From NCBI GenBank assembly GCA_964245075.1, contig CAXTLC010000005.1:1-64000 (forward strand): 64,000 nucleotides of DNA. The letters are read 5' to 3'. Below are positions 1-9,700 of this stretch, piece after piece. The notes beneath the pieces are model-generated. The model was given only the letters and a program-made list of their open reading frames with translations. It ran no database searches and was not told where the DNA came from. Positions within the stretch are counted from its first letter, which is position 1; each line of letters starts with the position of its first letter. Both the position numbers and the translations under genes were made by a program. Source of the stretch: LMUY01 sp964245075. Its GTDB lineage: Bacteria; Pseudomonadota; Alphaproteobacteria; Acetobacterales; Acetobacteraceae.

Positions 1-1211
1 GCCGCGTAGGTCAGCACCCGCAGCTCGCGCCGGATCGGGTAGGTCGAGGACGGCGTGAGCTGGGCCAGCAGCACCACGGCCATGTCCTCCGCCGGGTCCA
101 CCCAGAACGCGGTGCTGGCGGCGCCGCCCCAGGCGTACTCGCCCGGCGTGCCCAGCACCTGCGCCCGCGCCGGGTCCAGCATCACGGAGAAGCCGAGGCC
201 GAAGCCGACGCCCTCGTAGCTGCTCTCGCTGAAGCGCGGCATGCCCATGGCGGCCATGTCGCCGCGCAGGTGGTTCGCGGTCATCAGCTCCACCGTCTTG
301 CGCCCGACCAGCCGCACGCCGTCCAGCTCGCCGCGGTTCAGCATGAACTGGCAGAAGCGCATGTAGTCGCCCGCGGTGGACACCAGCCCGCCGCCGCCGG
401 AGCAGGCCGCGGGCGGCGACAGGTAGCGGCTGGTCGCCGGGTCGTCGATCAGCGCCAGGGCGCCGTCCGCGCCGCGGGCGTAGTTGGCGGCGAAGCGGTC
501 GTGCTTCTGCGCGGGAACGTGGAAACCGGTGTCCACCATGCCGAGCGGCTCGATCACCCGGCGGCGCAGGAAATCCCCGAACGCCTCGCCGGAGATCACC
601 GCGACCAGGTGGCCCAGCACGTCCGTGGCGATGCTGTAGTTCCATTCGGCGCCGGGCTGGGCCAGCAGCGGCAGCTCGGCCACGCGGTCCACCACCTCGC
701 CCAGCGTGTGTTCGGCGGTCTGGAAATCGATGCCCTCGTCCCGGTAGAGCTCGTCCACCAGGGTGGATTGCATGAACCCGTAGGTCAGCCCGGCGGTGTG
801 GGTGAGCAGGTCGCGGAACGTGATCTCCCGCAGGGCAGGCACCGTGTCGATCTTGCCGCGCTGGCCGCCGGACGCGACCCGCATGTGCCGGAAGCCGGGC
901 AGGAAGTGGTTGATCGGGTCGTCCAACTGGAAGCGGCCCTCCTCGTACAGCATCATGATGGCCAGGCTGGTGAGCGGCTTGGTCATCGAGTAGATGCGCA
1001 CGATCGTGCCGGGGGTCATGGCGGCGCCGGAAGCGATATCCGCCTTGCCGCAGCTATGCAGGTGGGCGATGCGGCCGTGGCGCGCCACCATCGTGGTCAC
1101 GCCCGCCAGCCGGCCGTCCTCCACCAGGCGCTGCGCCCAGGCTTCCACCCGGGCGAGCTGGGGGGACGACAGGCCGACATCCTCGGGCCGCGTCGCCGTC
1201 ACCGTGTCCAT
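1..1211 (-). CDS. Serine hydrolase, class C beta-lactamase / family VIII esterase-like (3' end beyond window)
   Basis: The minus-strand frame starting at ATG 1211 stays open to base 1, giving about 403 residues with only a few C-terminal residues missing. The SxxK nucleophile motif SMTK lies near residue 71, and the catalytic tyrosine sits in a YSIA stretch. Towards the C-terminus is GEYAWGGAAST, the WGG motif typical of family VIII esterases and related penicillin-binding-protein-like hydrolases. No signal peptide is evident, so a cytoplasmic carboxylesterase is more likely than a periplasmic beta-lactamase; the substrate cannot be read from sequence. It is divergent from the SDR at 1326, and the 114 bp between them must hold both promoters. 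Confidence 0.85.
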   Translation of the reverse strand, partial: MDTVTATRPEDVGLSSPQLARVEAWAQRLVEDGRLAGVTTMVARHGRIAHLHSCGKADIASGAAMTPGTIVRIYSMTKPLTSLAIMMLYEEGRFQLDDPINHFLPGFRHMRVASGGQRGKIDTVPALREITFRDLLTHTAGLTYGFMQSTLVDELYRDEGIDFQTAEHTLGEVVDRVAELPLLAQPGAEWNYSIATDVLGHLVAVISGEAFGDFLRRRVIEPLGMVDTGFHVPAQKHDRFAANYARGADGALALIDDPATSRYLSPPAACSGGGGLVSTAGDYMRFCQFMLNRGELDGVRLVGRKTVELMTANHLRGDMAAMGMPRFSESSYEGVGFGLGFSVMLDPARAQVLGTPGEYAWGGAASTAFWVDPAEDMAVVLLAQLTPSSTYPIRRELRVLTYA

Positions 1212-1325
1212 GTCGCTCCGTCCATGACGCTCCCCTGCGCGTTCGCGCCACGTTAGCGTAAACCGGGCAGCGCGCCAGGGCCGCCAAAAGGCTCGGCCAC
1301 GGCTGCAACGAGGGCGGGTGGAAGC

Positions 1326-2162
1326 ATGGCATCGAACGGTTTCGGCGGGCAGTGGGTGGTGGTGACGGGCGCCGCGTCCGGCATCGGCCACGAGACGGCG
1401 CTGGCGTTCGCCCGCGCCGGGGCGGACATCGTGGCGGTCGACCTCGACCAGGGCCGGCTGGCGGACACCGCACGGCTGGTCGAGGCGGCGGGCCGGCGCT
1501 GCCTCCCGTTCGGGTGCGACGTGAGCGACCCGGCGGCGGTCGGCGCGCTCGCCGAACAGGTCGCGGCCGGGGCCGGCGCGCCGGGCGTGGTCGTGAACAA
1601 CGCGGGCATCGGCTTCTTCGGCCCGTTCCTCGACACGCCGGCAAGCGCCTGGGACCGGGTGCTCGCCGTCAACCTGATGGGCGTGGTCCATGTCAGCCGG
1701 GCGTTCCTGCCGGCGATGATCGGCGCCGGCGGCACCCGGCGGCTGGTCAACGTCGCATCCGCCGCGGGCCTCTACCCGGTTCCCAACCTCAGCGCCTATT
1801 CCGCGTCGAAGCATGCCGTGCTCGGGCTTTCGGACGCGCTCGCGATGGAGCTCAGGCACACGGGCGTGGGTGTCACGGTGGTGTGCCCCGGCGTGATCAA
1901 CACGCCGATCGTCCGCAACCGGGCCGCCGTCGCGCCAAGCGTGCCCGCGTCGGCGCTGGACCAGGTCGACCGGCACTACCGGGCGAAAGGCGCGCATCCA
2001 TCCGTGGTCGGCGAACGCATCGTGCGTGCGGCCATGCGCGGCGAGGACATCGTGCTGGCCGGCCCGGGAAGCGCCGCGGTGTTCCACGGCCGCCGCCTGT
2101 CCCGGAGCCTGCTGAGCAAGCTGAGCATTTCCGGCGCACGCCAGATCGGCTATCTCTGGTAG
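1326..2162 (+). CDS. SDR family NAD(P)-dependent oxidoreductase
   Basis: A 278-residue classical short-chain dehydrogenase/reductase. The cofactor motif TGAASGIG is at residues 14-21, NNAG at 91-94, the catalytic serine at 145 and YSASK at 158-162. The acidic residue after the second strand (VAVDLDQ, about 36-42) favours NAD over NADP. The family oxidises or reduces secondary alcohols and ketones; the substrate is not readable. It lies 71 bp upstream of a coniferyl-type aldehyde dehydrogenase on the same strand, so the two may act in sequence on an alcohol and then an aldehyde. The pairing is inference. Confidence 0.9.
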   Translation: MASNGFGGQWVVVTGAASGIGHETALAFARAGADIVAVDLDQGRLADTARLVEAAGRRCLPFGCDVSDPAAVGALAEQVAAGAGAPGVVVNNAGIGFFGPFLDTPASAWDRVLAVNLMGVVHVSRAFLPAMIGAGGTRRLVNVASAAGLYPVPNLSAYSASKHAVLGLSDALAMELRHTGVGVTVVCPGVINTPIVRNRAAVAPSVPASALDQVDRHYRAKGAHPSVVGERIVRAAMRGEDIVLAGPGSAAVFHGRRLSRSLLSKLSISGARQIGYLW

Positions 2163-2233
2163 CACGGCCGTTCCGACGGAGACGGCCCAAGACGCATCGA
2201 TCGCGGCCCACGCGATCAGGGGGAACCAATCTC

Positions 2234-3688
2234 ATGTCCATTCTCGGGGAAGCGCCGGCGGCAACAGCGGACGGGGCAGCCATCGCCGGCCTGCAAGCCG
2301 CCTTCCAGGCCCAGCGGGCCGCCTTCGCGTCGGACCGCTTCCCGTCGCTTGCCGAACGCCGCAAGCGGATCGAGGCGCTCATCGCCATGATGGCCGGCCG
2401 CCGCGAGCAGATCCGCGCGGCGCTGAGCGTCGATTTCGGCTCCCATCCCGTCGGGGCTTCCGACCTGATCGAAGTGCTGGGCGTGATCGCGCGCGCCCGC
2501 CACGTGCTCGACCGCCTGGAGGAATGGATGCGCCCGTCCGAGCGGGAGGTCGACGCCGCGATGCTGGGCACGGCGCAGGCGCAGATCCGCAGCCAGCCGA
2601 AGGGCGTCATCGGCAACATCGTCCCGTGGAACTTCCCGTTCGACCTGTCTGTCGGGCCGATGACCGAGATGCTTGCGGCCGGCAACCGGGTCATCGTGAA
2701 GCCGTCCGAGTACACGCCGGCCTGTGCGGCGCTGCTCCAGGAGATGGTGGCCGCCACGTTCGAGCCGTCGCTGGTCCATGTGGCGGTGGGCGGGCTTGAC
2801 CTCGCGCGCGCCTTCGCGGACCTCCCCTGGAACCACCTGCTCTACACGGGAAGCCCGGCAGTGGGCCGCCAGGTCATGCAGGCAGCGGCGCGCAACCTCA
2901 CCCCGGTCACGCTGGAGCTGGGGGGCAAGTGCCCGGCCGTGCTCACGCGCGGCTCGGTCACCGCGGAGAACGTCAAGTCCGTCATCGGCACCAAGACCGT
3001 CAAGAACGGGCAGATGTGCATCTCGGTGGACTACTGCCTCGTCCCGCGCGAGGACGTCGACAGCTTCGCCACCCTGTCGCTCGACTTCATGAGGAGCGCG
3101 GCGCCGAACTACTCGCGGAGCGCCGAGTGCACCGGGATCGTGTCGGACCGGCACCTGGACCGGTTGACCGCCATGCTGGAAGAGGCGCGGGTTCGCCAGC
3201 ACCGCATCGTGACGCTTGAGGAGGACGATGGCGCCGAACGGACGCTGCGGCGCATGCCGATATCGCTGGTCATCGATCCCGCGGCCGACCTGCGCATCAT
3301 GACGGAGGAGATCTTCGGGCCCATCCTGCCCGTCATCCCGTACGACTCGCTCGACGAAGCCGTGGCGAGGATCAACGCGGGGGAGCGCCCGCTGGGCCTG
3401 TATGTCTTCGGCGAGGACGGAGCGGCGATCGACGCGGTGCTGGGCGGAACGATCTCCGGCGGGGCTGCGGTCAACACCTGCGCTTTGCAGGGCGCGCTGC
3501 CATCGCTCGCGTTCGGCGGGGTGGGCATGAGCGGGATGGGGCGCCACCACGGGATCGAGGGATTCCGGGAGTTCTCCAACCAGCGGGGCGTCGTGGTGCG
3601 CGGGGCGTCGGGTGACCACATCGACGCCTTCTTCTCCCCCTATGCCAAGGCGGAGGCCATCGCCGACGCGGCTTTCGCGCCGGCCTAG
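2234..3688 (+). CDS. Aldehyde dehydrogenase, coniferyl aldehyde dehydrogenase type
   Basis: A 484-residue NAD(P)-dependent aldehyde dehydrogenase. ATG 2234 follows a purine-rich GGGGGAA. PWNFP is at 131-135, the conserved lysine at 156, the general-base glutamate at 228 (TLELGG) and the catalytic cysteine at 262 (GQMC). The short N-terminus, the GQMC active site rather than GQxC-xA, and a C-terminal hydrophobic stretch after the GGVGMSGMGRHHG segment fit the coniferyl/fatty aldehyde branch. It likely oxidises an aromatic or long-chain aldehyde to the acid. The SDR upstream may supply its substrate. Confidence 0.85.
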   Translation: MSILGEAPAATADGAAIAGLQAAFQAQRAAFASDRFPSLAERRKRIEALIAMMAGRREQIRAALSVDFGSHPVGASDLIEVLGVIARARHVLDRLEEWMRPSEREVDAAMLGTAQAQIRSQPKGVIGNIVPWNFPFDLSVGPMTEMLAAGNRVIVKPSEYTPACAALLQEMVAATFEPSLVHVAVGGLDLARAFADLPWNHLLYTGSPAVGRQVMQAAARNLTPVTLELGGKCPAVLTRGSVTAENVKSVIGTKTVKNGQMCISVDYCLVPREDVDSFATLSLDFMRSAAPNYSRSAECTGIVSDRHLDRLTAMLEEARVRQHRIVTLEEDDGAERTLRRMPISLVIDPAADLRIMTEEIFGPILPVIPYDSLDEAVARINAGERPLGLYVFGEDGAAIDAVLGGTISGGAAVNTCALQGALPSLAFGGVGMSGMGRHHGIEGFREFSNQRGVVVRGASGDHIDAFFSPYAKAEAIADAAFAPA

Positions 3689-3807
3689 CCGGCATCAGCC
3701 TTTTCCGGCCCCGGATCGCACCCCGGGCTGAGTCGGCTGCCCCTTGGACGTTGCGGGCGCCGCCCGCTATGGGCGTGCAACCACGTAGGCAACCCCTCGC
3801 CGCTCCT

Positions 3808-4719
3808 ATGCCCGATCGCGCAATCAACCAACCCGGCCTGGCCGACCTCGACGCCTTCGTCGCCGTCGCCCGCGCCCGCGGCTTCCGGGGCGCCGCCTCC
3901 CTCGGCGGCGTGTCCGCGTCCACGCTCAGCGAGGCGGTGCGGCGGCTGGAAGCGCAACTGGGCGTGCGGCTGCTGAACCGCACGACGCGCAGCGTGACGC
4001 CCACGCAGGCCGGCGAGCGGTTGCTGCAACGCCTCGCCCCGGCGCTCGGCGAGGTGGCCGCGGCGCTTGGCGCGCTGGGGGACGGCCCGGCGGGCGTGCT
4101 GCGGCTGAACGTGGCGCCTATCGTCGCCCGCTTGGTGCTGCCGCCGATCGTGGGGCCGTTCCTGGCGGCGCATCCGGGCGTCACGCTGGAAGTGACCGGG
4201 GATGACAGCTTCATCGACGTGCTGGCCGCCGGGTTCGACGCCGGGGTGCGCTACGAGGAGCGGCTGGAGCGGGACATGATCGCGGTGCCGATCGGGCCGC
4301 GCCGGCAGCGCTTCGCCGCGGCGGCCTCGGCCGGTTACTTGCAGGCGCGGGGGGTGCCGGCGCATCCGGAGGATCTGCTCGGGCACCTCTGCATCCGCCA
4401 CCGTTTCAACAGCGGCGCCATGCCGGCCATGGAGTTCGAGCGGAACGGCCAAGTGATCCGGGTGACGCCGGCCGGGCCGCTGATCACGAACGACCTCGAC
4501 GTCGCGCTCGGCGCCGCGCTGGACGACGCCGGGATCATCTACAGCTTCGAGGCCCTGGTCGCGCCGGCGCTGGCCAGCGGGGCGCTCCTGCCGGTGATGC
4601 AGGATTGGTGGCTGAGCTTTTCCGGGCCGTTCCTGTATTTCCCGAGCCGCAAGCACCTGCCGCCGCCGCTGCGGGCTTTCGTGAATTTCGTCGCGCGGTC
4701 ACGGCCCGGCGCAGGCTAG
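3808..4719 (+). CDS. LysR family transcriptional regulator
   Basis: A 303-residue LysR-type regulator. The N-terminal winged helix-turn-helix covers about residues 10-70, with the recognition region SASTLSEAVRRLEAQLGVRLL. A LysR substrate-binding domain follows from about residue 95. ATG 3808 was chosen because the family begins shortly before the HTH; the upstream in-frame ATG at 3751 adds an unconserved segment. It lies 119 bp downstream of the aldehyde dehydrogenase on the same strand. LysR regulators usually control adjacent genes, but nothing in the sequence shows the target or the effector. Confidence 0.88.
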   Translation: MPDRAINQPGLADLDAFVAVARARGFRGAASLGGVSASTLSEAVRRLEAQLGVRLLNRTTRSVTPTQAGERLLQRLAPALGEVAAALGALGDGPAGVLRLNVAPIVARLVLPPIVGPFLAAHPGVTLEVTGDDSFIDVLAAGFDAGVRYEERLERDMIAVPIGPRRQRFAAAASAGYLQARGVPAHPEDLLGHLCIRHRFNSGAMPAMEFERNGQVIRVTPAGPLITNDLDVALGAALDDAGIIYSFEALVAPALASGALLPVMQDWWLSFSGPFLYFPSRKHLPPPLRAFVNFVARSRPGAG

Positions 4720-4730
4720 ACCGCTTTTTG

Positions 4731-4750
4731 GCTGACCATAAACGGTCAGC
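4731..4750. promoter_or_regulatory. Perfect 7-bp inverted repeat, hairpin or operator
   Basis: GCTGACC and GGTCAGC are separated by 6 bases, 11 bp after the LysR stop codon. It could be the stem of a terminator, but no T-run follows on the plus strand; alternatively it is a protein-binding palindrome. The rest of 4720-5048 contains no convincing gene. Confidence 0.4.
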
Positions 4751-4866
4751 GCAGTCTGCCTCTCTGTTTGGCCCGGCAATTGACGCCCTGACTGTTTCCA
4801 ATCAAGGCGATTGCAGGCTAACGCGGCTGCGTCACGCAGGCTTGGCACTCGGCCTGTTCCTGCTGG

Positions 4867-4911
4867 CCTTGCCCGTTCCAGCCTTGCCCGTTCCAGCCTA
4901 GGCCGTCCCAG
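4867..4911. repeat. 15-bp tandem repeat, two perfect copies plus one degenerate
   Basis: CCTTGCCCGTTCCAG is repeated perfectly at 4867-4881 and 4882-4896, followed by a diverged third copy (CCTAGGCCGTCCCAG). It lies in the 329-bp gap between the LysR gene and the convergent DUF3108 gene. No coding function is apparent. Confidence 0.6.
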
Positions 4912-5048
4912 CTTGGGCCGGGCACGGCGGCGGGCATGACGGGCCGACGCCCAGTTGCCGCCCCAAGCTCTAAATCGGAGCCTGTCTGCCTGATGCTCCC
5001 TTTGTCCGGCAGAAGGGCGAGGAACACCCGTGCGTCATCGCGCCGGAG

Positions 5049-5828
5049 TCACGGCTGCCCGGTCAGGTACACCGTGGCGCCGCCGAACTGGCGGGTGTGG
5101 AAGGTGATGCGCACCGGCACCGGCGGCTCGCCGGGTGCGATGCGGGCAAACCAGGCGGAACCGTATTGCGGCTTGCGCAACTCCGCCTGGTCCGCGTCAC
5201 GCAGGAAGCCGGCGAGCTGCCGCCCTTCGAAATCACACCGCAGCGCCGGGCCGTGGAAGGAGGAGCGGCTGGTCTGCTCCAGCACCTCCTCGCCAGCCGT
5301 ATGCGCCTGGAGCGAGGACAGGCGGCGGCCGTCGAACGTGTTCATCGCCCCGTCGCACCGCCCGGTCGCGGCCACCTGGCGCAGCAGCGCCGCCATCGCG
5401 CTGAGCGAGTCGACCGTGTGCGCCTGCTCCGCTGCCGGCACGGGCTCGCGCTCCTCCTCGGCGGGCGGCACCATCTGCGTGATCGTCGGGACGCCGTTCT
5501 GCCAATCGATTTGCGTCGTCCGGGCCTGGCCGCCGAACTTTCCGGTGCTGAACAGCTCGCGCGGCACGGCCTGGTTGCCATGGAACTGGCCGTCAGCAAC
5601 CGAGGTGGATTGGCCGTGGAACAACATGCCCACCAGCCCGGTGATCTGGAGGGACACCTGCACCCGGTATGCCTGCGGCGTGACCGCAATGCCCGCCTGC
5701 AAATCCATGAAGTCGAAGCCGGCAGCATAGCCGGCGTAACTCAGCCGGACCGGAAGCGCCGCAGCTTGGGCCAGTGCCGGAAACGGGGCTGCCAGCGAGG
5801 CGGCGAGGACAAGGGCGCGTGCGAGCAT
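5049..5828 (-). CDS. DUF3108 domain-containing exported protein
   Basis: A 259-residue protein starting with an evident signal peptide (hydrophobic ALVLAASLAAPFPALAQA, cleavage near residue 20). The mature part, with LSYAGYAAGFDFMDL and YRVQVSLQITGLVGMLFHG, matches the beta-rich DUF3108 family of periplasmic or outer-membrane-associated proteins of unknown function. An ATG four codons upstream (5840) is an alternative start. It lies 70 bp after pheC on the same strand, so the two may be co-transcribed. No catalytic motif is recognised. Confidence 0.75.
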   Translation of the reverse strand: MLARALVLAASLAAPFPALAQAAALPVRLSYAGYAAGFDFMDLQAGIAVTPQAYRVQVSLQITGLVGMLFHGQSTSVADGQFHGNQAVPRELFSTGKFGGQARTTQIDWQNGVPTITQMVPPAEEEREPVPAAEQAHTVDSLSAMAALLRQVAATGRCDGAMNTFDGRRLSSLQAHTAGEEVLEQTSRSSFHGPALRCDFEGRQLAGFLRDADQAELRKPQYGSAWFARIAPGEPPVPVRITFHTRQFGGATVYLTGQP

Positions 5829-5898
5829 GGCCGGCACCATAGCCCCAGCAAGCCGTTGCGCCCACCACCAACGACTGGTGCCCCGCCGGCGGGGCGGC

Positions 5899-6660
5899 TC
5901 AGGGCTGCCGTTCCGCGTCGGCCAGCGTGGCGGCCCAGCGCCCCGAGCTGACATCCGCATCCAGCACGCTGTCCACCGCCTGTTCCAACGCCGGGTCGGG
6001 CTGCAACAGGAACGCGCCCTCGAAATGGGTGAACGGCGCGGCCACGGCGGCGGCGCACAGCTCCGGGTGAACCAGCGCGTCATGGTCCACCTCCACCCCA
6101 TCCGTCACCATCACGTCCTGCCGCCCGGCGACGATCTCGTCTGCGATGGTCTTGTTGTCAGGGAACACGGTCACGGCCGCGTGGGAAAGGTTGGCGCGCG
6201 CGAACGCCTCGTTGCTGCCGCCGGGATTGACCACCACGCGCACGCCCGGCGCGTCGATGCTGGCGAGCGTCACGTAGCGGCCCTTGTCGGCGCAGCGCGC
6301 GACCGGGCGCTTGCCGTCGCTGACCAGAATGGTGGAGAACGCCGCGAACTCCCGCCGGGCCGGGCTGATGGAGATGCCGCCGACGGCGATGTCGAACCGC
6401 TTGGCGCGGGCGTCCTCCGCCAGCTTGCTCCAACTGGTCGGCACCCACTGGACCTGGAGGCCGAGCGCCTTGGCCAACCGCTCGGCCTCCGCCACGTCTG
6501 CACCGCGATAGCTGCCGTCCGCGCCGCGCAGGCTGAACGGGGCGTAGTCACCGGGCGTGCCGACCCGCAGCACGCCGGCCTGGCGGGCGTCATCCAGTGT
6601 TCCGGCTTTGGCAACGCCGGCGACTGCCGTAATCATCAGAAAGAGACTTAGACGGAGCAT
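5899..6660 (-). CDS. pheC: Periplasmic cyclohexadienyl dehydratase / transporter-type substrate-binding protein
   Basis: A 253-residue protein with a signal peptide (MLRLSLFLMITAVAGVAKA) and a type II solute-binding-protein fold. RCADKGRY, the segment VRVVVNPGGSNEAFA, the DVMVTDGVEVD stretch and CAAAVAAPFTHFE closely follow the periplasmic cyclohexadienyl dehydratase PheC rather than an amino-acid transporter. PheC converts prephenate to phenylpyruvate and arogenate to phenylalanine in the periplasm. No ABC permease or ATPase is adjacent, which also favours an enzyme. A stand-alone amino-acid binding protein is the alternative. Its promoter shares 6661-6786 with the divergent NRPS. Confidence 0.7.
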   Translation of the reverse strand: MLRLSLFLMITAVAGVAKAGTLDDARQAGVLRVGTPGDYAPFSLRGADGSYRGADVAEAERLAKALGLQVQWVPTSWSKLAEDARAKRFDIAVGGISISPARREFAAFSTILVSDGKRPVARCADKGRYVTLASIDAPGVRVVVNPGGSNEAFARANLSHAAVTVFPDNKTIADEIVAGRQDVMVTDGVEVDHDALVHPELCAAAVAAPFTHFEGAFLLQPDPALEQAVDSVLDADVSSGRWAATLADAERQP

Positions 6661-6709
6661 CTAGCATCCTGCTCGTGAATGGTTCATTAACCCGCGCGCC
6701 CATACATTC

Positions 6710-6726
6710 GCAACAAATCTAGTTGC
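6710..6726. promoter_or_regulatory. Inverted repeat in the AT-rich pheC-NRPS divergent promoter region
   Basis: GCAAC and GTTGC are separated by 7 bases (AAATCTA) within 6661-6786, the only clearly AT-rich stretch near the NRPS locus. It lies 60 bp upstream of the NRPS start. A regulator site is plausible, but no cognate family is recognised. Confidence 0.35.
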
Positions 6727-6786
6727 TAATAGTCATCGAATCCGAGATCATGGCCGCCGGGCGGCACAATCCGTCAGGAACCTTTC

Positions 6787-9700
6787 TTGCACCAAGCTTT
6801 TCGGACCATAGCGCTCGGACAGCCGGACGCGATTGCTGTGGCTGGCGACCGGCCGATCAGTTACGCCAGCCTGGACGGACGTGCAAACGCAGTTGCGCGG
6901 GCATTGTGGCAAGCGGGGCTGCGGCCGGGCGGCCGGGCGGCGCTGCTGCTGGACCGCGGCGCCGACGCCGTTGCGGCCATGCTGGCGGTGCGGGAAGCCG
7001 GGGCCGCCTATGTCCCGCTGGACCCGGCGCTGCCGCAAACGGCGCGGGACGCCGTGCTGGCCGACGCGGCGCCGGCCGTCCTGATCGCGGACCGTCCGGT
7101 TGCCGCCCCTTGCCCAGTCCTGCGGCTGGATCAGCCCTTGCCCGACGCGCCCGCCTTTCCACCCCCGGGCGAGGATCGCGAGGCGCCGGCCTATGTCATG
7201 TACACCTCCGGCTCCACCGGGCGGCCGAAGGGCGTGGTGGCGCCCTGCCGCGGGGTCGAGCGGCTGGTGATCGGGGCGGATTACGTCAGCCTCTCGCCTT
7301 CGGACGTGGTGCTGCATGCCGCCCCGCTCGGGTTTGACGCCGCGACCTTCGAGGTTTGGGGCGCCCTGCTGAACGGCGCCGCGCTGGCGATCGTGCCGGA
7401 CGCGGTGCCCTCGCTGGACGCGATCGCGGACGCCATCGCCCGCCACGGCGTAACCGTCGCGTGGCTCACCAGCGGGCTGTTCCACGCCATGGTGGAGCAG
7501 CGCCTGTCCGCGCTGGCGCCGGTGCGGCAGTTGCTCGCGGGCGGGGACGTGCTGTCCCCGCCGCACGTGGCCAAGGCGCTGGCCGCCCTGCCCGGCACCA
7601 CGCTGATCAACGGCTACGGCCCGACCGAGAACACCACCTTCACCTGCTGCTACCGCATCCCGCGTGACCACCCCGCGGACGCGCCGGTGCCCATCGGCCG
7701 TCCGATTCGCGGCACCACCGTCACCATCCTGGACCTGGAAGGGCAGCCGGTTCCCCCGGGCGGGGAGGGCGAGCTGTGCGCCGGCGGAGACGGCGTGGCG
7801 CTCGGCTACCTGCACCAGCCGGAGCTGACCGCCCGGGCCTTCCGTCCCGGGCCGGATGGCCGGACGCTGTACCACACCGGGGACCGGGCCCGGCTCTTGC
7901 CGGACGGCACGGTCGCCTTCGCCGGGCGGGCTGACCGGCAGGTGAAGATCGCCGGCAAGCGCGTTCTGCTTGACGAGGTGGAAGCCGAGCTGAAGCGCGA
8001 CGGGGCCGTGCAGGACGCCGCGGTGACCATGCGGGACGGACGCGCCGTGGCGTATGTCACCGGCGCGGTGGACGGCCCGGCGCTGCGGCGCGCGCTGCTG
8101 GAACGGCTGCCGCCGCATTTCGTGCCGTCGACGGTCACCGTGCTCGGGGCGATGCCGCTGACGCGCAACGGCAAGCTGGACCGGGCCGCCCTGGCCGCAC
8201 TCCCTTCCACGCCCGCGCCCCTCCCNNNNNNNNNNNNNNNNNNNNNNNNNNNNNNNNNNNNNNNNNNNNNNNNNNNNNNNNNNNNNNNNNNNNNNNNNNN
8301 NNNNNNNNNNNNNNNNNNNNNNNNNGCAAGCTGGACCGGGCCGCCCTGGCCGCACTCCCTTCCACGCCCGCGCCCCTCCCCGTGCCCCTGCCTGCGCCCG
8401 GCACCCAGGACCGCCTGCTCGCGGTGTGGCGGACGGTGCTGGGGGATCTGCCGCCCGAGACCAACCTGTTCGACGCCGGCGCTTCCTCGCTGGACGTGGT
8501 GCGCGCCCATGCCGCGATGGCGGATGCTGGGCTGGACGTGTCGCTCACGGACCTGTTCGCCTACCCCTCCGTTTCGGCGCTCGCCGCGCATCTGGACAAG
8601 ACGGCGCCCGCCGCGCGCCGGGACGGGGCCGCCCTGCCCGCTTCACCCGCCACGCCAGGCGCCGCCGGCAGCATCGCGGTGATCGGCATGGCCGGCCGCT
8701 TCCCGGGCGCGGACGACGTCGCCGGGTTCTGGCGCAACCTGTGCGACGGGATCGAGTCGATCAGCCGCTTCCGCCCGGAGGAGCTGGAAGGCACTGCCAG
8801 CGCCGACCCTGCCTTCGTCCCCGCACGCCCGGTGCTGGACGGGATAGACCAGTTTGACCCGGCGTTCTTCGGCATGACCCGGCGCGACGCCGAGTTGACC
8901 GACCCGCAGGGCCGGCTTTGCCTGGAGATCGCCTGGGAAGCGCTGGAAGCCGCCGGCTACGACCCGGCCGCCTTCCCCGGCCGCATCGGCGTGTTCGCCG
9001 GCAGCAGCCCGAACAGCTACCTGCTCCGCAACGTCCTGCCGGACCGCGCGGCGGTGCTGCGCTACACCCAGGACTACCAGACCGGCAGCTACCCCGCCCT
9101 GCTCGGCGCCGGTGCGGACTTCCTGGCCACGCGGGTCTCCTACAAGCTCGGCCTGCGCGGCCCGGCGGTGACGGTCGCGACTGCCTGCTCCACGGCCCTG
9201 GTCGCGGTGGCGCAGGCGTGCGCCGCTTTGCGCGCCGGGGAAGCGGACATGGCGTTGGCGGGCGGGATCTCCATCACCCTGCCGCAGCGCCGGGGGTACC
9301 TGCACGAGCCCGGCGGCCTCGCCTCGCCGGACGGCCACGTGCGGCCGTTCGATGCCGATGCCGGCGGCACCGTGTTCGGCAGCGGCGCCGGGCTGGTGCT
9401 GCTGAAGCGGCTGGCGGACGCGGTCGCGGACGGGGACCACATCCACGCGGTGGTCGCCGGGGTCGCCACCAACAATGACGGGGCGGGCAAGGTCGGGTTC
9501 ACCGCGCCGGGCGTGGCCGGCCAAGCCGCCTGCATCGCCGCCGCGCAGGCGCAGGCCGCCGTCGCTCCGGCGAGCATCGGCTATGTCGAGGGCCACGGCA
9601 CCGCGACGCCGCTGGGGGACCCGATCGAGTTCGCCGCCCTCCGGCAGGTGTTCGGCGCCGAGGGTCGGTGCGTGCTCGGTTCCGTCAAGGGCAATGTCGG

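Noticed and set aside
4720..5048. Coding frames in the LysR-DUF3108 gap
   Set aside because: Open frames there are antisense extensions of neighbours or consist of the 15-bp tandem repeat; no start with ribosome site or family motif.
5049..6101. Longer 350-codon start for the DUF3108 protein
   Set aside because: It would overlap the pheC 3' end with low-complexity residues; the signal peptide begins at 5828 or 5840.
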